A stretch of DNA of 44,226 bases, taken from contig CAAEFC010000041.1 in assembly GCA_900755065.1 (NCBI GenBank), positions 1 through 44,226 on the forward strand, given 5' to 3'. Below, one piece after another: positions 8,665 through 16,652 of the stretch. The translations under genes were made by a program, and so were the position numbers. This stretch comes from Bacilli bacterium. GTDB lineage: Bacteria; Bacillota_I; Bacilli_A; RFN20; CAG-449. The stretch's first letter is position 1. Each line of letters begins with the position of its first letter. The notes under the pieces are model-generated. The model was not told the origin of the DNA. It did no database searches and saw nothing but the letters and a program-made list of their open reading frames with translations.

Positions 8665-9931
8665 GCCAATTCAGTCCCTTTTGAATAAACGGGTCGGCGC
8701 CGTATTTTCCTTCCAGATACTGTTTGCTGTACTTGGCGTCTTTTCGGATTTGCTCCCCTTTGTAATTGACGATGTTCGATAGAGGAATCGCACAGGACGA
8801 ATAATTTTCATCGCGATAAACGAACCAGATTTCATCTCTTCTGAATAAATCTTTGTCCATATTGATGAGATCGTGCGAATTGAATATCAGTTGAGAAGTT
8901 TGATTTTCGACCGAAGTGAACAATTGAATGATGGCACGAAAGAGTTTCGGGTGAAGCAAAGCGTTCATATCGTCGCATAGAAAAATATTCGGCGATTGAA
9001 TCGATCGCAAAACATTGACAAAAATCCAAAAAACCTTTTGCGTACCTGCGGATTCCTCCGACAAACTAATCTCTTGTTCGATCGCCTTGCCTCCACTTTC
9101 AATTTCTCTTACGAAAAAAACAGGATAATAATTTCCTTCTTTATACAAACGGATATCTTTGATTCGTATATCGACACCGTTCAAAAGGGAAATCAATTGA
9201 CGCTTATGTAGTTGAATCACTCCCAAAATTTTTTCATCGATCTGAACATTTCCTAAAGTCAACTCATTGATGCGTAAAATTTCACAAGCAAGGTCCCGGA
9301 TGACAGCCAAACACTCCTGTAACTCTGCATGCGTATTGGCGAAAGTGTTGAAAACATAATTGACAACGGTCTTGTTTTTCGATAATTTCAAGTTCTCTAA
9401 AATCCCGATTTGACTGAACGATTCGCTTTCGATCTCTCCTTCCTGATTTCGCGTAAACAAACGATGAAATTCTTCCTCGTGAATTTTCCGGAAGGAAACT
9501 TCTTCTTCCAAAATATCGTACGTACCATAATAGACTCTTTGCTGAATTCCCGTAAAAGGATTCAAATTGTTTTTTTCCGTCAATGTCGGCAGGATTTTGA
9601 AACGGTATCCGATTTCATATTGGTCCGTAACGAAAAACACCGTTTCTTCGACGTATTTGTCCTCACTGAACACACAGCATATTTGCTGAGGGCTCATCAT
9701 CATATTTTCTCCGCTGAAAAAAAGGTTTTTTACCATCAGAATCGCAAGCAAAACATTTGTTTTCCCTCCGCCGTTAGGTCCGTACATCGATGTAACCTTC
9801 AATAAATGATTGTCTCCGACTTCCAAAAGGTGATCCGGGTGTTCGTGAACCCGGTCCGCATCGGCTTCCATGCTGAACGTTACCTCTGAACGAATCGACT
9901 TAAAATTTACAATACTGATTTCTTTTAGCAT
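8657..9931 (-). CDS. RloA-like (AbiLi-like) AAA/ABC-type ATPase
   Basis: A 424-residue ATP-binding protein of the RloA/AAA_21 type. The N-terminus KEISIVNFKSI is the usual entry of OLD/RecF-like ATPases. Walker A is GPNGGGKT (51-58). The C-terminal half carries the signature-like SLSEESAG, a Walker B-like IFLCDDMNALLHP where the usual DE is DD, and the His-switch FNSHD. I start at the ATG at 9931, preceded by AGGTGG; earlier in-frame starts include a TTG lying within the promoter region. A strong promoter (TTTACA-17-TATAAT) lies upstream. Paired with the RloB-like gene, it is probably the sensor/motor half of an AbiL-like defence module. The A+T-rich sequence suggests horizontal transfer. Confidence 0.85.
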   Translation of the reverse strand: MLKEISIVNFKSIRSEVTFSMEADADRVHEHPDHLLEVGDNHLLKVTSMYGPNGGGKTNVLLAILMVKNLFFSGENMMMSPQQICCVFSEDKYVEETVFFVTDQYEIGYRFKILPTLTEKNNLNPFTGIQQRVYYGTYDILEEEVSFRKIHEEEFHRLFTRNQEGEIESESFSQIGILENLKLSKNKTVVNYVFNTFANTHAELQECLAVIRDLACEILRINELTLGNVQIDEKILGVIQLHKRQLISLLNGVDIRIKDIRLYKEGNYYPVFFVREIESGGKAIEQEISLSEESAGTQKVFWIFVNVLRSIQSPNIFLCDDMNALLHPKLFRAIIQLFTSVENQTSQLIFNSHDLINMDKDLFRRDEIWFVYRDENYSSCAIPLSNIVNYKGEQIRKDAKYSKQYLEGKYGADPFIQKGLNWHA

Positions 9932-9942
9932 AATCCACCTCA

Positions 9943-9957
9943 TGAGATTTTTTCTCA
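9943..9957. repeat. Small inverted repeat between rloA promoter and start
   Basis: TGAGA and TCTCA arms separated by five T (plus strand) lie just downstream of the -10 box and upstream of the ribosome site. It could be an operator or a leader hairpin; there is no further support. Confidence 0.3.
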
Positions 9958-9962
9958 CAACT

Positions 9963-9991
9963 ATTATATGCAAAAAATTTCATTTTGTAAA
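9963..9991 (-). promoter_or_regulatory. Strong sigma-A promoter for rloA-rloB
   Basis: On the minus strand TTTACA (9986-9991), a 17-base spacer, then a perfect TATAAT (9963-9968). It lies about 32 bases upstream of the chosen start. Confidence 0.7.
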
Positions 9992-10013
9992 GAAAGGATT
10001 TCCTTTCATACGC

Positions 10014-10038
10014 AAAAAGCGGTGCGCTTGCACCGCTT
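10014..10038 (-). terminator. Rho-independent terminator of htpG
   Basis: On the minus strand an 8-bp stem AAGCGGTG/CACCGCTT with a 6-base loop runs into TTT, starting 16 bases after the htpG stop. Confidence 0.75.
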
Positions 10039-10054
10039 GAACCTGACTTTTCTT

Positions 10055-11989
10055 CTACTTATTCGCGGAAAGAATCATCAGATCGCACATATTCTTTGAA
10101 AATTCCGCCGGATTTTCAATCGGAAGCCCTTCGATCAATAAAGCCTGATTATACAGGAGATCCGCATATTTGTCGATCAGACTCGGATCGTCTTCGTACA
10201 CTTTTCCGATCGCCTTCAACAGATCGTGATCCGGGTTGATTTCCAGAATTCGGCCCGCCTTGACGTTTTCTCCGTTCGGCATGTTGTTGAGAACCTTTTC
10301 CATTTCAAACGACAAGCCTTCCGTCGAAGCCAGGCAGACCGGAGAATCGACGAGCCGGGACGACAAACGGACATCCGAAACTTTTCCGTTCAGAGCTTCT
10401 TTGATCTTGTTGAGCAACGGCTCGTTTTCCTTTTTCAGATCCTCGACGCGGTTTTTCTCTTCTTCGGTGGTTAAATCGAGATCGTCGTCGGTGATCGCTT
10501 TGAATTCGGTTTTATCGTATTCATGAAGGATTCTCAGCGTAAACTCATCGATTTCATCGGTCAGAATCAGCACGTCGTACCCGTGCTTTTTCATCGCGTC
10601 CATCTGCGGAAGATTCAGAATCGCAGACTTATCCTTTCCGGAAGCGTAATAAATGGCCTTCTGACCTTCTTTCATCGCCTCTTTATAGTCTTTCAGAGAT
10701 ATCATTTTCTCTTCGTTGATCGAAGAATAAATCAACAGATCCTGCAAAAGATCCTTTTTCATTCCGTACGATTCGTAAATTCCCCATTTCAGGTGAACGC
10801 CGTACGTCTTGAAGAACTCCTGATACTTTTCAAAATCGTTCGTTTTCAGATTTTCCAGTTCCTTGACGATCTTCTTTTCCACCGAAGTCGCGATCTTTTT
10901 CAGTTCGTTGTTCTGTTGCAGAATCTCTCTGGAAATGTTGAGCGAAAGATCGGAAGAGTCAACCAGACCTTTGACGAATTTGAGATAATCCGGCAAGAGA
11001 TCCTTGCACTTATCCATGATAAATACGCCTTTGGTATACAGTTGCAATCCCTTTTCGTACTTATCCGAATACAGATCGTACGGGGCTTTCTTCGGAATGA
11101 ACAGCAAGGCGTTGTAAGACGGATCGCCTTCGAGTTTGACAAACAGCGAAAGCAAAGGGTCTTCGCCGGCATAGAATTTGTCTTTATAGAACGCATTCAG
11201 TTGTTCTTCGCTGACTTCGTTTTTATTCTTTTTCCAAAGAGGGAGCATCGAATTCAGCGTTTTATCCTCGACGACATCGTGGAATTTCCCCTCGATTTCC
11301 TTTCCGTCTTCATCGACGTCGTTCACTTGCTCGCTGACTTTCATCCGGATCGGGTAACGAATGTAATCCGAATATTTTTTGACCAGCGATTCGATTTCGT
11401 AAGTGTCCAGAAAATGATCGTATTCGTCTTCTCCCTGATTCTCTCTCAGATGAAGAATGATCCGGGTTCCCGCGTCTTCTTTTTCGATCTCTTCGATCGT
11501 ATAACTGTCTTCGCCGGTGCTGGAAAAGCGATAAGCCTTTTCGCTGAACGGAGACTTCGTCTCCACCTCTACTTTTTTCGCGACCATGAACGAAGAATAA
11601 AAGCCGACGCCGAACTGACCGATGATGTCGACCTCATCTTTCTTTTCTTCCTGCAACTGCTGCATTTTCTTAATGAATTCGGCCGATCCGCTAGAAGCGA
11701 TCGTCCCCAGATTGTTGTCGATTTCATCGTAAGTCATGCCGATGCCGTTGTCCTCGATCGTCAGCGTTCTATCTTCTTTCTCCGGCGTAATCCGAATCTC
11801 GAATGTGCGCCCCTTTTCCAGACGATCGTCATTCAAAGACAGGTAATGATACTTGTCGATCGCGTCGCTGGCATTGGAAATCAGTTCTCTGAGAAAAATT
11901 TCCCGGTTGGTATAAATCGAATGAATCATCAAATCCAGAAGTCTCTTCGATTCCGTTTTAAATTCTTTGGTTTCTATTTTAGAATCCAT
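10055..11989 (-). CDS. htpG: Chaperone HtpG (bacterial Hsp90)
   Basis: A 644-residue ATP-dependent cytoplasmic chaperone, full length for the family. The N-terminal GHKL ATPase has NASDAIDK (about 39-46), DNGIGMT and GQFGVGFYSSFMV. The middle domain holds the conserved LNISREILQ stretch, and the C-terminal dimerisation region is intact. A ribosome site GGAGG lies 7 bases before the ATG. The promoter is overlapped by a CIRCE-like inverted repeat, so expression is probably under HrcA heat-shock control, unlike the B. subtilis gene, which is not a CIRCE gene. It stands alone as a transcription unit with its own terminator. Confidence 0.97.
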   Translation of the reverse strand: MDSKIETKEFKTESKRLLDLMIHSIYTNREIFLRELISNASDAIDKYHYLSLNDDRLEKGRTFEIRITPEKEDRTLTIEDNGIGMTYDEIDNNLGTIASSGSAEFIKKMQQLQEEKKDEVDIIGQFGVGFYSSFMVAKKVEVETKSPFSEKAYRFSSTGEDSYTIEEIEKEDAGTRIILHLRENQGEDEYDHFLDTYEIESLVKKYSDYIRYPIRMKVSEQVNDVDEDGKEIEGKFHDVVEDKTLNSMLPLWKKNKNEVSEEQLNAFYKDKFYAGEDPLLSLFVKLEGDPSYNALLFIPKKAPYDLYSDKYEKGLQLYTKGVFIMDKCKDLLPDYLKFVKGLVDSSDLSLNISREILQQNNELKKIATSVEKKIVKELENLKTNDFEKYQEFFKTYGVHLKWGIYESYGMKKDLLQDLLIYSSINEEKMISLKDYKEAMKEGQKAIYYASGKDKSAILNLPQMDAMKKHGYDVLILTDEIDEFTLRILHEYDKTEFKAITDDDLDLTTEEEKNRVEDLKKENEPLLNKIKEALNGKVSDVRLSSRLVDSPVCLASTEGLSFEMEKVLNNMPNGENVKAGRILEINPDHDLLKAIGKVYEDDPSLIDKYADLLYNQALLIEGLPIENPAEFSKNMCDLMILSANK

Positions 11990-12032
11990 TTTTCAGCCTC
12001 CTATTTTTGTTTGCTTTTCAGCATCAAATACT

Positions 12033-12060
12033 AGTATAGCCAAATTTTTAGCAATGTCAA
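12033..12060 (-). promoter_or_regulatory. Sigma-A promoter of htpG
   Basis: On the minus strand a perfect TTGACA (12055-12060), a 16-base spacer, then TATACT (12033-12038). The -35 box lies inside the CIRCE-like element. Confidence 0.7.
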
Positions 12061-12074
12061 CAGATGAGTGCTAA
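12048..12074 (-). promoter_or_regulatory. CIRCE-like operator (HrcA site) of htpG
   Basis: On the minus strand a perfect left half TTAGCACTC, exactly 9 bases of spacer, and a right half CATTGCTAA matching 7 of 9 positions of the consensus GAGTGCTAA. It covers the -35 box of the htpG promoter, where a repressor would block polymerase. HrcA itself is not in the window. Confidence 0.75.
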
Positions 12075-12075
12075 T

Positions 12076-12645
12076 TTATTTCCGTTTCTTGATTTTCAAC
12101 TCGCTCCGACTGATCGCAAAAGACTTTTTCGATAAAGAAGAGGTGAGTGTCGTCCCGGCGGCGATAAAAGAGTCATCGTCGATTTCAATCGGCGCGATCA
12201 GAACCGAATTGCAACCGATGAAGCAGTTTTTGCCGATGTACGTAGGGTGCTTGTTTTTTCCGTCGTAATTCGCCGTGATGACGCCGCAGCCGACATTGGT
12301 GTTTTCGCCGATTTCGGCATCTCCGATATAACTCAGATGCGCGCATTTGACTTCCGCATGCAAAACGCTGTTCTTGATCTCGACGTAATTACCGATCCGG
12401 CACCCCGAGCCGATCTTCGATTGATTCCGGATATGGGCGTACGGCCCGATCATGCAGTCGTTTTCGATAAAAGAATCTTCCAGATAGGAATGGTTGATCG
12501 TATTCCCGTCCCCGATCGTCATATTTTTCAGAACGTTGAACGGCCCGATTTTACAATTCTTCCCGATGACGACCGTTCCCTCGAAAACACAGGTCGGATC
12601 GACGGAAGTTCCCTCTCCGAGTATGACGTTATTTTCTTTTTCCAT
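12076..12645 (-). CDS. Stand-alone GlmU-type acetyltransferase domain (left-handed beta-helix)
   Basis: A 189-residue protein made of hexapeptide repeats (I-G-x-x-x-x pattern) matching only the C-terminal half of GlmU, the part that acetylates glucosamine-1-phosphate. The hallmark HLSYIGDAEIGENTN gives His103 as the catalytic base equivalent, and the VITANYDGKNKH segment, Lys91 and Tyr106 also match GlmU acetyltransferase residues. The uridyltransferase half is absent and no remnant of it lies upstream. It could act with a separate pyrophosphorylase elsewhere in the genome. In Bacillus full-length glmU sits next to prs; here the domain lies between lysS and htpG, while prs is 31 kb away. A TATAAT-like sequence and GGAG precede the ATG, so start signals are ambiguous. 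Confidence 0.85.
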   Translation of the reverse strand: MEKENNVILGEGTSVDPTCVFEGTVVIGKNCKIGPFNVLKNMTIGDGNTINHSYLEDSFIENDCMIGPYAHIRNQSKIGSGCRIGNYVEIKNSVLHAEVKCAHLSYIGDAEIGENTNVGCGVITANYDGKNKHPTYIGKNCFIGCNSVLIAPIEIDDDSFIAAGTTLTSSLSKKSFAISRSELKIKKRK

Positions 12646-12724
12646 ATTTTCATTATACTCCTTTCCAAGCCGGTTTATGAATCGTCGAAATCCGGTTACG
12701 ATCCAAGATAGGTTTCCTTTTTCA

Positions 12725-12757
12725 GAAAAACGGGCATTCCCGAACCGAATGCCCGTT
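12725..12757 (-). terminator. Rho-independent terminator of lysS
   Basis: On the minus strand a perfect 10-bp stem ACGGGCATTC/GAATGCCCGT with a 7-base loop is followed by TTTTC, 21 bases after the lysS stop. Confidence 0.85.
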
Positions 12758-12776
12758 GTGAAGTATGAACCTTGTT

Positions 12777-14714
12777 CTAATACAGTTTCGCTCCGGCAGG
12801 AATGCGATCGTCCACCAGTAAAAGGTGCAATCCTTCCCGTTCCCCTTCGCGGTGTACGGCGGAAATCAACATCCCTTCGGAAGCGATTCCCATCATCGTT
12901 CTCGGCGGCAGATTGACGATCGCGACGGCGGTCTTCCCGATCAGATCCTCCGGTTCGTAATATTCGTGAATGCCGCTTAAAATCGTCCGTCTCCGTTCCG
13001 TTCCGTCGTTCAGCGTGAATTTCAGCAGTTTCTTACTCTTCGGAACCGCTTCGCAGGCTTCGATTTTTACCGTTCGGAAATCGGATTTGCTGAATGTTTC
13101 AAAATCGATGGTTTCTTCAAACAACGGTTCGATCGTCACATTTGAAAAGTCAATGGTTTCCGTCGGTCGGACTTCCGATTGCTCCGGTTTCTCCGCCTTT
13201 TTAGAAGAATCCGGATCGCCGATGACTTTCATCGTCGGGAACAGCAAGACTTCGCGAATGGAAATCTGTTCGGTCAGAAACATCACCAGACGGTCGATTC
13301 CCATTCCGACTCCGCCGCAAGGAGGCATTCCGTATTCCAACGCTTCGATAAAATCGACGTCCATTTCGTTGGCTTCGTCGTTCCCGGCGTCCCTCTCTTT
13401 CAACTGTTCGAGGAAGCGTTTTTTCTGTTCGATCGGGTCGTTCAATTCGGTATACGCGTTCGCGAATTCGTGTCCGCCGATATAGAGTTCAAAGCGCTGA
13501 ACGAACCGGTCGTCATCGGGATCGATCTTGGTCAAAGGCGAAATTTCAACCGGGTGCGCGCACAAAAAGGTCGGTTGAATCAACTTTTCTTCGCAATACT
13601 TTTCAAAGAAAGCATTGATGATGTGACCGACCGTGAAATGCTTTTCCACTTCGACGCCGTGTTCGGCGGCCAGTTTCTTTGCCTCTTCCAACGTGTAACG
13701 GTTCTTCTTGAAATCGACACCGGTCTCTTCCCGGATCATTTCGCACATCGTTACTTTCCGGAAAGGTTTGGAAAGGTCGATTTTCTCTCCCTCCGGGTGG
13801 AAAATATCGATGAACTCTTCTTTGCCGACGACCTTTTTCGCCGTGAAGCGGATCATTTCTTCGGTTATGCGCATCATCGACGACAGATCGCCGTATGTTT
13901 CGTAGAGTTCGATCGTGGTGAATTCCGGATTGTGGGTCAGATCCATTCCTTCATTCCGGAACAGGCGCCCGATTTCATAGACTTTTTCCAATCCGCCGAC
14001 GATCAGCCTTTTCAACGGCAATTCCGTCGCAATGCGAAGATAGAAGTCCTTGTTCAGCGCATTGTGATGCGTAACGAACGGTCTGGCGGTAGCGCCTCCC
14101 TGAATCGGTTGAAGAACCGGCGTTTCCACCTCGACGAAACCCTGTCCGTCGCAATACTCCTGAATCGCCCGAATGATCTTCGGCCGCGTCAAAGCGGTTT
14201 TTCTGGCTTCTTCGTTCATGATCAGATCCACGTATCTTCGACGGTAGCGCTCCTCTTTGTCGGTCAGTCCGTGAAATTTTTCCGGCAACGGTCTGAGCGC
14301 CTTCGTCAGATGCGTGTATTCCATGCACTTCACCGTCGGTTCGCCCGTCTGAGTCAGCATGACTTTTCCCCTGACGCCGACGATATCCCCGACATCTGCC
14401 GTTTTGAACAGGGCGTAGGTTTCTTCTCCGACGTCGTTGACGCTGATATAAACCTGCTGTTTTCCTTTCAAATCCTGAATGGCGAAAAAACTCGCTTTCC
14501 CCATTTTGCGGATAAACAGGATCCTTCCTGCGACGGAAACGCTTAAATTCAGATTCTCTACTTCTTCGTGCGTCAGTCCCTGTACTTTGTCCCGAATATC
14601 TTTCGACCATGCCGTTCTTTCATAGGCCTGTCCAAACGGGTCGATCCCCATTTCTTTCAGTTTTTCCACTTTTTGTCGTCGAACGATCTCCTGATCCGTT
14701 AATTTTTCTTCCAT
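12777..14714 (-). CDS. lysS: Lysyl-tRNA synthetase (class II) with C-terminal tRNA-binding domain fusion
   Basis: Charges tRNA-Lys. Residues 1-495 form an ordinary bacterial LysRS: N-terminal OB-fold anticodon-binding domain, class II motif 1 near the RPKIIRAIQEY stretch, motif 2 RNEGMDLTHNPEFTTIE, and motif 3 GMGIDRLVM, ending at LLFPTMK where normal LysRS ends. After a charged linker, residues about 537-645 form an EMAP/Trbp111-type tRNA-binding domain (FSKSDFRTVKI, SKKLLKF, LPPRTMMGIASEGML), the module usually found at the end of MetRS. No stop codon or frameshift separates the parts, so this looks like a real fusion that should raise affinity for tRNA. It has its own promoter and terminator. 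Confidence 0.95.
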   Translation of the reverse strand: MEEKLTDQEIVRRQKVEKLKEMGIDPFGQAYERTAWSKDIRDKVQGLTHEEVENLNLSVSVAGRILFIRKMGKASFFAIQDLKGKQQVYISVNDVGEETYALFKTADVGDIVGVRGKVMLTQTGEPTVKCMEYTHLTKALRPLPEKFHGLTDKEERYRRRYVDLIMNEEARKTALTRPKIIRAIQEYCDGQGFVEVETPVLQPIQGGATARPFVTHHNALNKDFYLRIATELPLKRLIVGGLEKVYEIGRLFRNEGMDLTHNPEFTTIELYETYGDLSSMMRITEEMIRFTAKKVVGKEEFIDIFHPEGEKIDLSKPFRKVTMCEMIREETGVDFKKNRYTLEEAKKLAAEHGVEVEKHFTVGHIINAFFEKYCEEKLIQPTFLCAHPVEISPLTKIDPDDDRFVQRFELYIGGHEFANAYTELNDPIEQKKRFLEQLKERDAGNDEANEMDVDFIEALEYGMPPCGGVGMGIDRLVMFLTEQISIREVLLFPTMKVIGDPDSSKKAEKPEQSEVRPTETIDFSNVTIEPLFEETIDFETFSKSDFRTVKIEACEAVPKSKKLLKFTLNDGTERRRTILSGIHEYYEPEDLIGKTAVAIVNLPPRTMMGIASEGMLISAVHREGEREGLHLLLVDDRIPAGAKLY

Positions 14715-14741
14715 AATCCGTCTCCTTTACGATTCTTCTCT

Positions 14742-14770
14742 ATTTTACAAAAAAAAGTCGGTATTCACAA
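14742..14770 (-). promoter_or_regulatory. Probable promoter of lysS
   Basis: On the minus strand TTGTGA (14765-14770), a 17-base spacer and TAAAAT (14742-14747), between the upstream DUF4143 gene stop and the lysS start. Confidence 0.5.
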
Positions 14771-14774
14771 GAAT

Positions 14775-16064
14775 TTACTTTGTTGTCTCCTTGTCCAATA
14801 AGAACTTTTCCACTCCGATATACAAGATTCCTTTATCGTCTCGATACGGAATGATGTTTTCTCTCATGATTACTATTTTTTGAAACGAATCGTCTATTTT
14901 TAAAAAGCCTCGGATTTCCTGTTCTTGCTTGGTTTTGTCCGGTATCGCATACGCCGACTGTATATAATACCTTTGCGTTCCTTTATTGCAGACAAAATCC
15001 ACTTCAAGATAACTTCTTTGAACTTTTCCGGCTGAATCACGATGATAATGTTCCAAAATCCCGACATCTACATTAAATCCCCTCAAAATCATCTCGTTAT
15101 AGATGACGCTTTCCATGATGTGCGTGACATCTCTTTCCTTGAATCCTAGCCGTGCATTTCGCAACCCTATATCCTCGAAATAATACTTTGCCGGCGAATC
15201 AATATACGCCTTTCCTTTGATGTCATATCTTCTTGCTTTGCTTACCATAAACGAATCCGCGAAATATTCAAGATAATGAGACAATGTCCCCGGCGATATT
15301 TTTTCCTTTGCGACGCTGTTAAAGGTGTTGGATAATTTTGTCGGGCTTGTCAGAGAGCCTACCGAAGAAGCCAGTATATCCAGTAACTCGCCTAATACAA
15401 GGGAGTCTTTTCTTACCTTATTCCTTTCAATGACATCACTGATGTAGACCTTATCCAAAAGTTTCTTCAAGTATTCGCTTTTCTCTTCATCGCTTTTTAA
15501 AGCAGTCAAATACGGCATTCCGCCAAAGGTTGAATAGATTTCCCATGCGTTATGCTTATCCCCCGTAAACGATTCATAAAATTCCTTATATGAAAGCGGG
15601 TGTACCCGTATTTCGTCTCCCCTGCCTCTGAATTCCGTCTGAATATCGCTGGATAACATTTTTGAATTCGATCCCGTCACATAAACATCCAGATTATCGT
15701 AACCGTTCAGTTCGTTCAATACTTCGTAAAGCCCTATTTTCGCTTCAATGCCTTCTACTTTTACCTTTTCAATGAGTTGTACTTCATCAATGAATACATA
15801 AAACTTTTCCGTATCTCTGTCTTTAAGAAAATCTCTCACATAGTCGCAAAGCGTATTCGGATTCCTGAATCTCATATCCGAGCGTTCATCCAGTTTGATT
15901 TTGATAATATTCTTCGGATCAACACCCTCGTTCAATAAACAGTTGTAAAATAAATCGAAGAGCAGCACCGATTTACCGCACCTTCTGATTCCCGTTATTA
16001 TTTTTACAAGTCCATTCCATTTTTTACTGTTGAGTTTTTCAATATATTCGCGTCTATCTATCAT
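14775..16064 (-). CDS. AAA-family ATPase with DUF4143 domain
   Basis: A 429-residue protein of the AAA_14 plus DUF4143 type, a large family in anaerobes with no settled function. Walker A is GIRRCGKS (25-32), Walker B is VFIDEVQ (about 93-99), and TGSNSKML is a sensor-like motif. The C-terminal half (about 200-420) is the DUF4143 region with a winged-helix-like part and the YIQSAYAIPDK nuclease-like strand. The sequence is A+T-richer than the flanking lysS and hu genes, and these ATPases are often patchily distributed, so acquisition by transfer is likely. It splits hu from lysS. Two copies of a 14-base sequence lie upstream. Confidence 0.85.
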   Translation of the reverse strand: MIDRREYIEKLNSKKWNGLVKIITGIRRCGKSVLLFDLFYNCLLNEGVDPKNIIKIKLDERSDMRFRNPNTLCDYVRDFLKDRDTEKFYVFIDEVQLIEKVKVEGIEAKIGLYEVLNELNGYDNLDVYVTGSNSKMLSSDIQTEFRGRGDEIRVHPLSYKEFYESFTGDKHNAWEIYSTFGGMPYLTALKSDEEKSEYLKKLLDKVYISDVIERNKVRKDSLVLGELLDILASSVGSLTSPTKLSNTFNSVAKEKISPGTLSHYLEYFADSFMVSKARRYDIKGKAYIDSPAKYYFEDIGLRNARLGFKERDVTHIMESVIYNEMILRGFNVDVGILEHYHRDSAGKVQRSYLEVDFVCNKGTQRYYIQSAYAIPDKTKQEQEIRGFLKIDDSFQKIVIMRENIIPYRDDKGILYIGVEKFLLDKETTK

Positions 16065-16083
16065 GTCTCGCCTTTCCTATTTT

Positions 16084-16176
16084 ATAATTCTGTGACAATT
16101 CACACTCATTTTCAATACAATTATATCTTATATCCTTTGCCGGTGTCCATCGTTTTTGAGCAATAATTCTGTGACA
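16084..16176. repeat. Two direct copies of a 14-base sequence upstream of the DUF4143 gene
   Basis: ATAATTCTGTGACA occurs at 16084-16097 and again at 16163-16176, 79 bases apart, in an A+T-rich stretch upstream of the ATPase start. They could be regulator sites or remnants of an insertion. Confidence 0.5.
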
Positions 16177-16244
16177 TGACACAAAAAAATCAAATAGTTT
16201 TGAAATGGATTCTTATTTTATCATAAAAGAAAAATAGAAACGAG

Positions 16245-16284
16245 TAAAGGACTCCTAGACTCTTTTGTGTCTAAGAATCCTTTA
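16245..16284 (-). terminator. Long hairpin downstream of hu
   Basis: Arms of 16 bases at 16245-16260 and 16269-16284 with an 8-base loop. The two mismatching positions become G-U pairs only in the minus-strand RNA, so the structure is preserved for the hu transcript. The T-rich tail starts a few bases later (CTCGTTTCTATTTTTC). Confidence 0.55.
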
Positions 16285-16319
16285 CCAGTTCCAATGATTT
16301 TTTGCCTTTCAAACTTCTT

Positions 16320-16592
16320 TTATTTGACGCGGTCTTTCAGTTTCTTTCCCGCTTTGAACGCCGGTATAGTCGCTTCCGGGATGACTAGCGTTTCGCCGGT
16401 TCGGATATTTCTTCCGGTTCTTTCTTTTCTGTGCGCCGTTTTGAACGTTCCGAATCCGATCAAAGTCACCTTGTCCCCTTCGGCAAGGGTTTCCGCAATC
16501 GTTTCCAAAGTCGCGTTCAGAATACCGTTGACCGCTTTCGGCGTCGCGCCGGTTTTCTCCGCGATGATTTTCGTCAATTCTTTCTTATGCAT
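16320..16592 (-). CDS. HU-family nucleoid DNA-binding protein
   Basis: A 90-residue histone-like protein, the standard HU length. It begins KKELTKIIAEKTG, has the conserved LIGFGTF strand, a beta-arm (RKERTGRNIRTGE) and the C-terminal IPAFKAGKKLKD. It bends and compacts DNA as a dimer. GAAAGGA precedes the ATG. It is a single-gene unit followed by a long hairpin. It probably corresponds to hbs of Bacillus, but the location is different. Confidence 0.95.
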   Translation of the reverse strand: MHKKELTKIIAEKTGATPKAVNGILNATLETIAETLAEGDKVTLIGFGTFKTAHRKERTGRNIRTGETLVIPEATIPAFKAGKKLKDRVK

Positions 16593-16652
16593 ACTGCTTT
16601 TTCCTTTCGTTGTAAGAGCATTATACCATAATCGGAAAACGTTGTAAAATCC

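Noticed and set aside
10523..12034. Open frame of 503 codons antisense to htpG
   Set aside because: It mirrors the whole htpG gene, has low-complexity Phe/Arg/Asp-rich content and no family motif. It is a by-product of codon bias on the other strand.
13179..14546. Open frame of 455 codons antisense to lysS
   Set aside because: Shadow of a confidently identified synthetase gene; no ribosome site, no recognisable domain.
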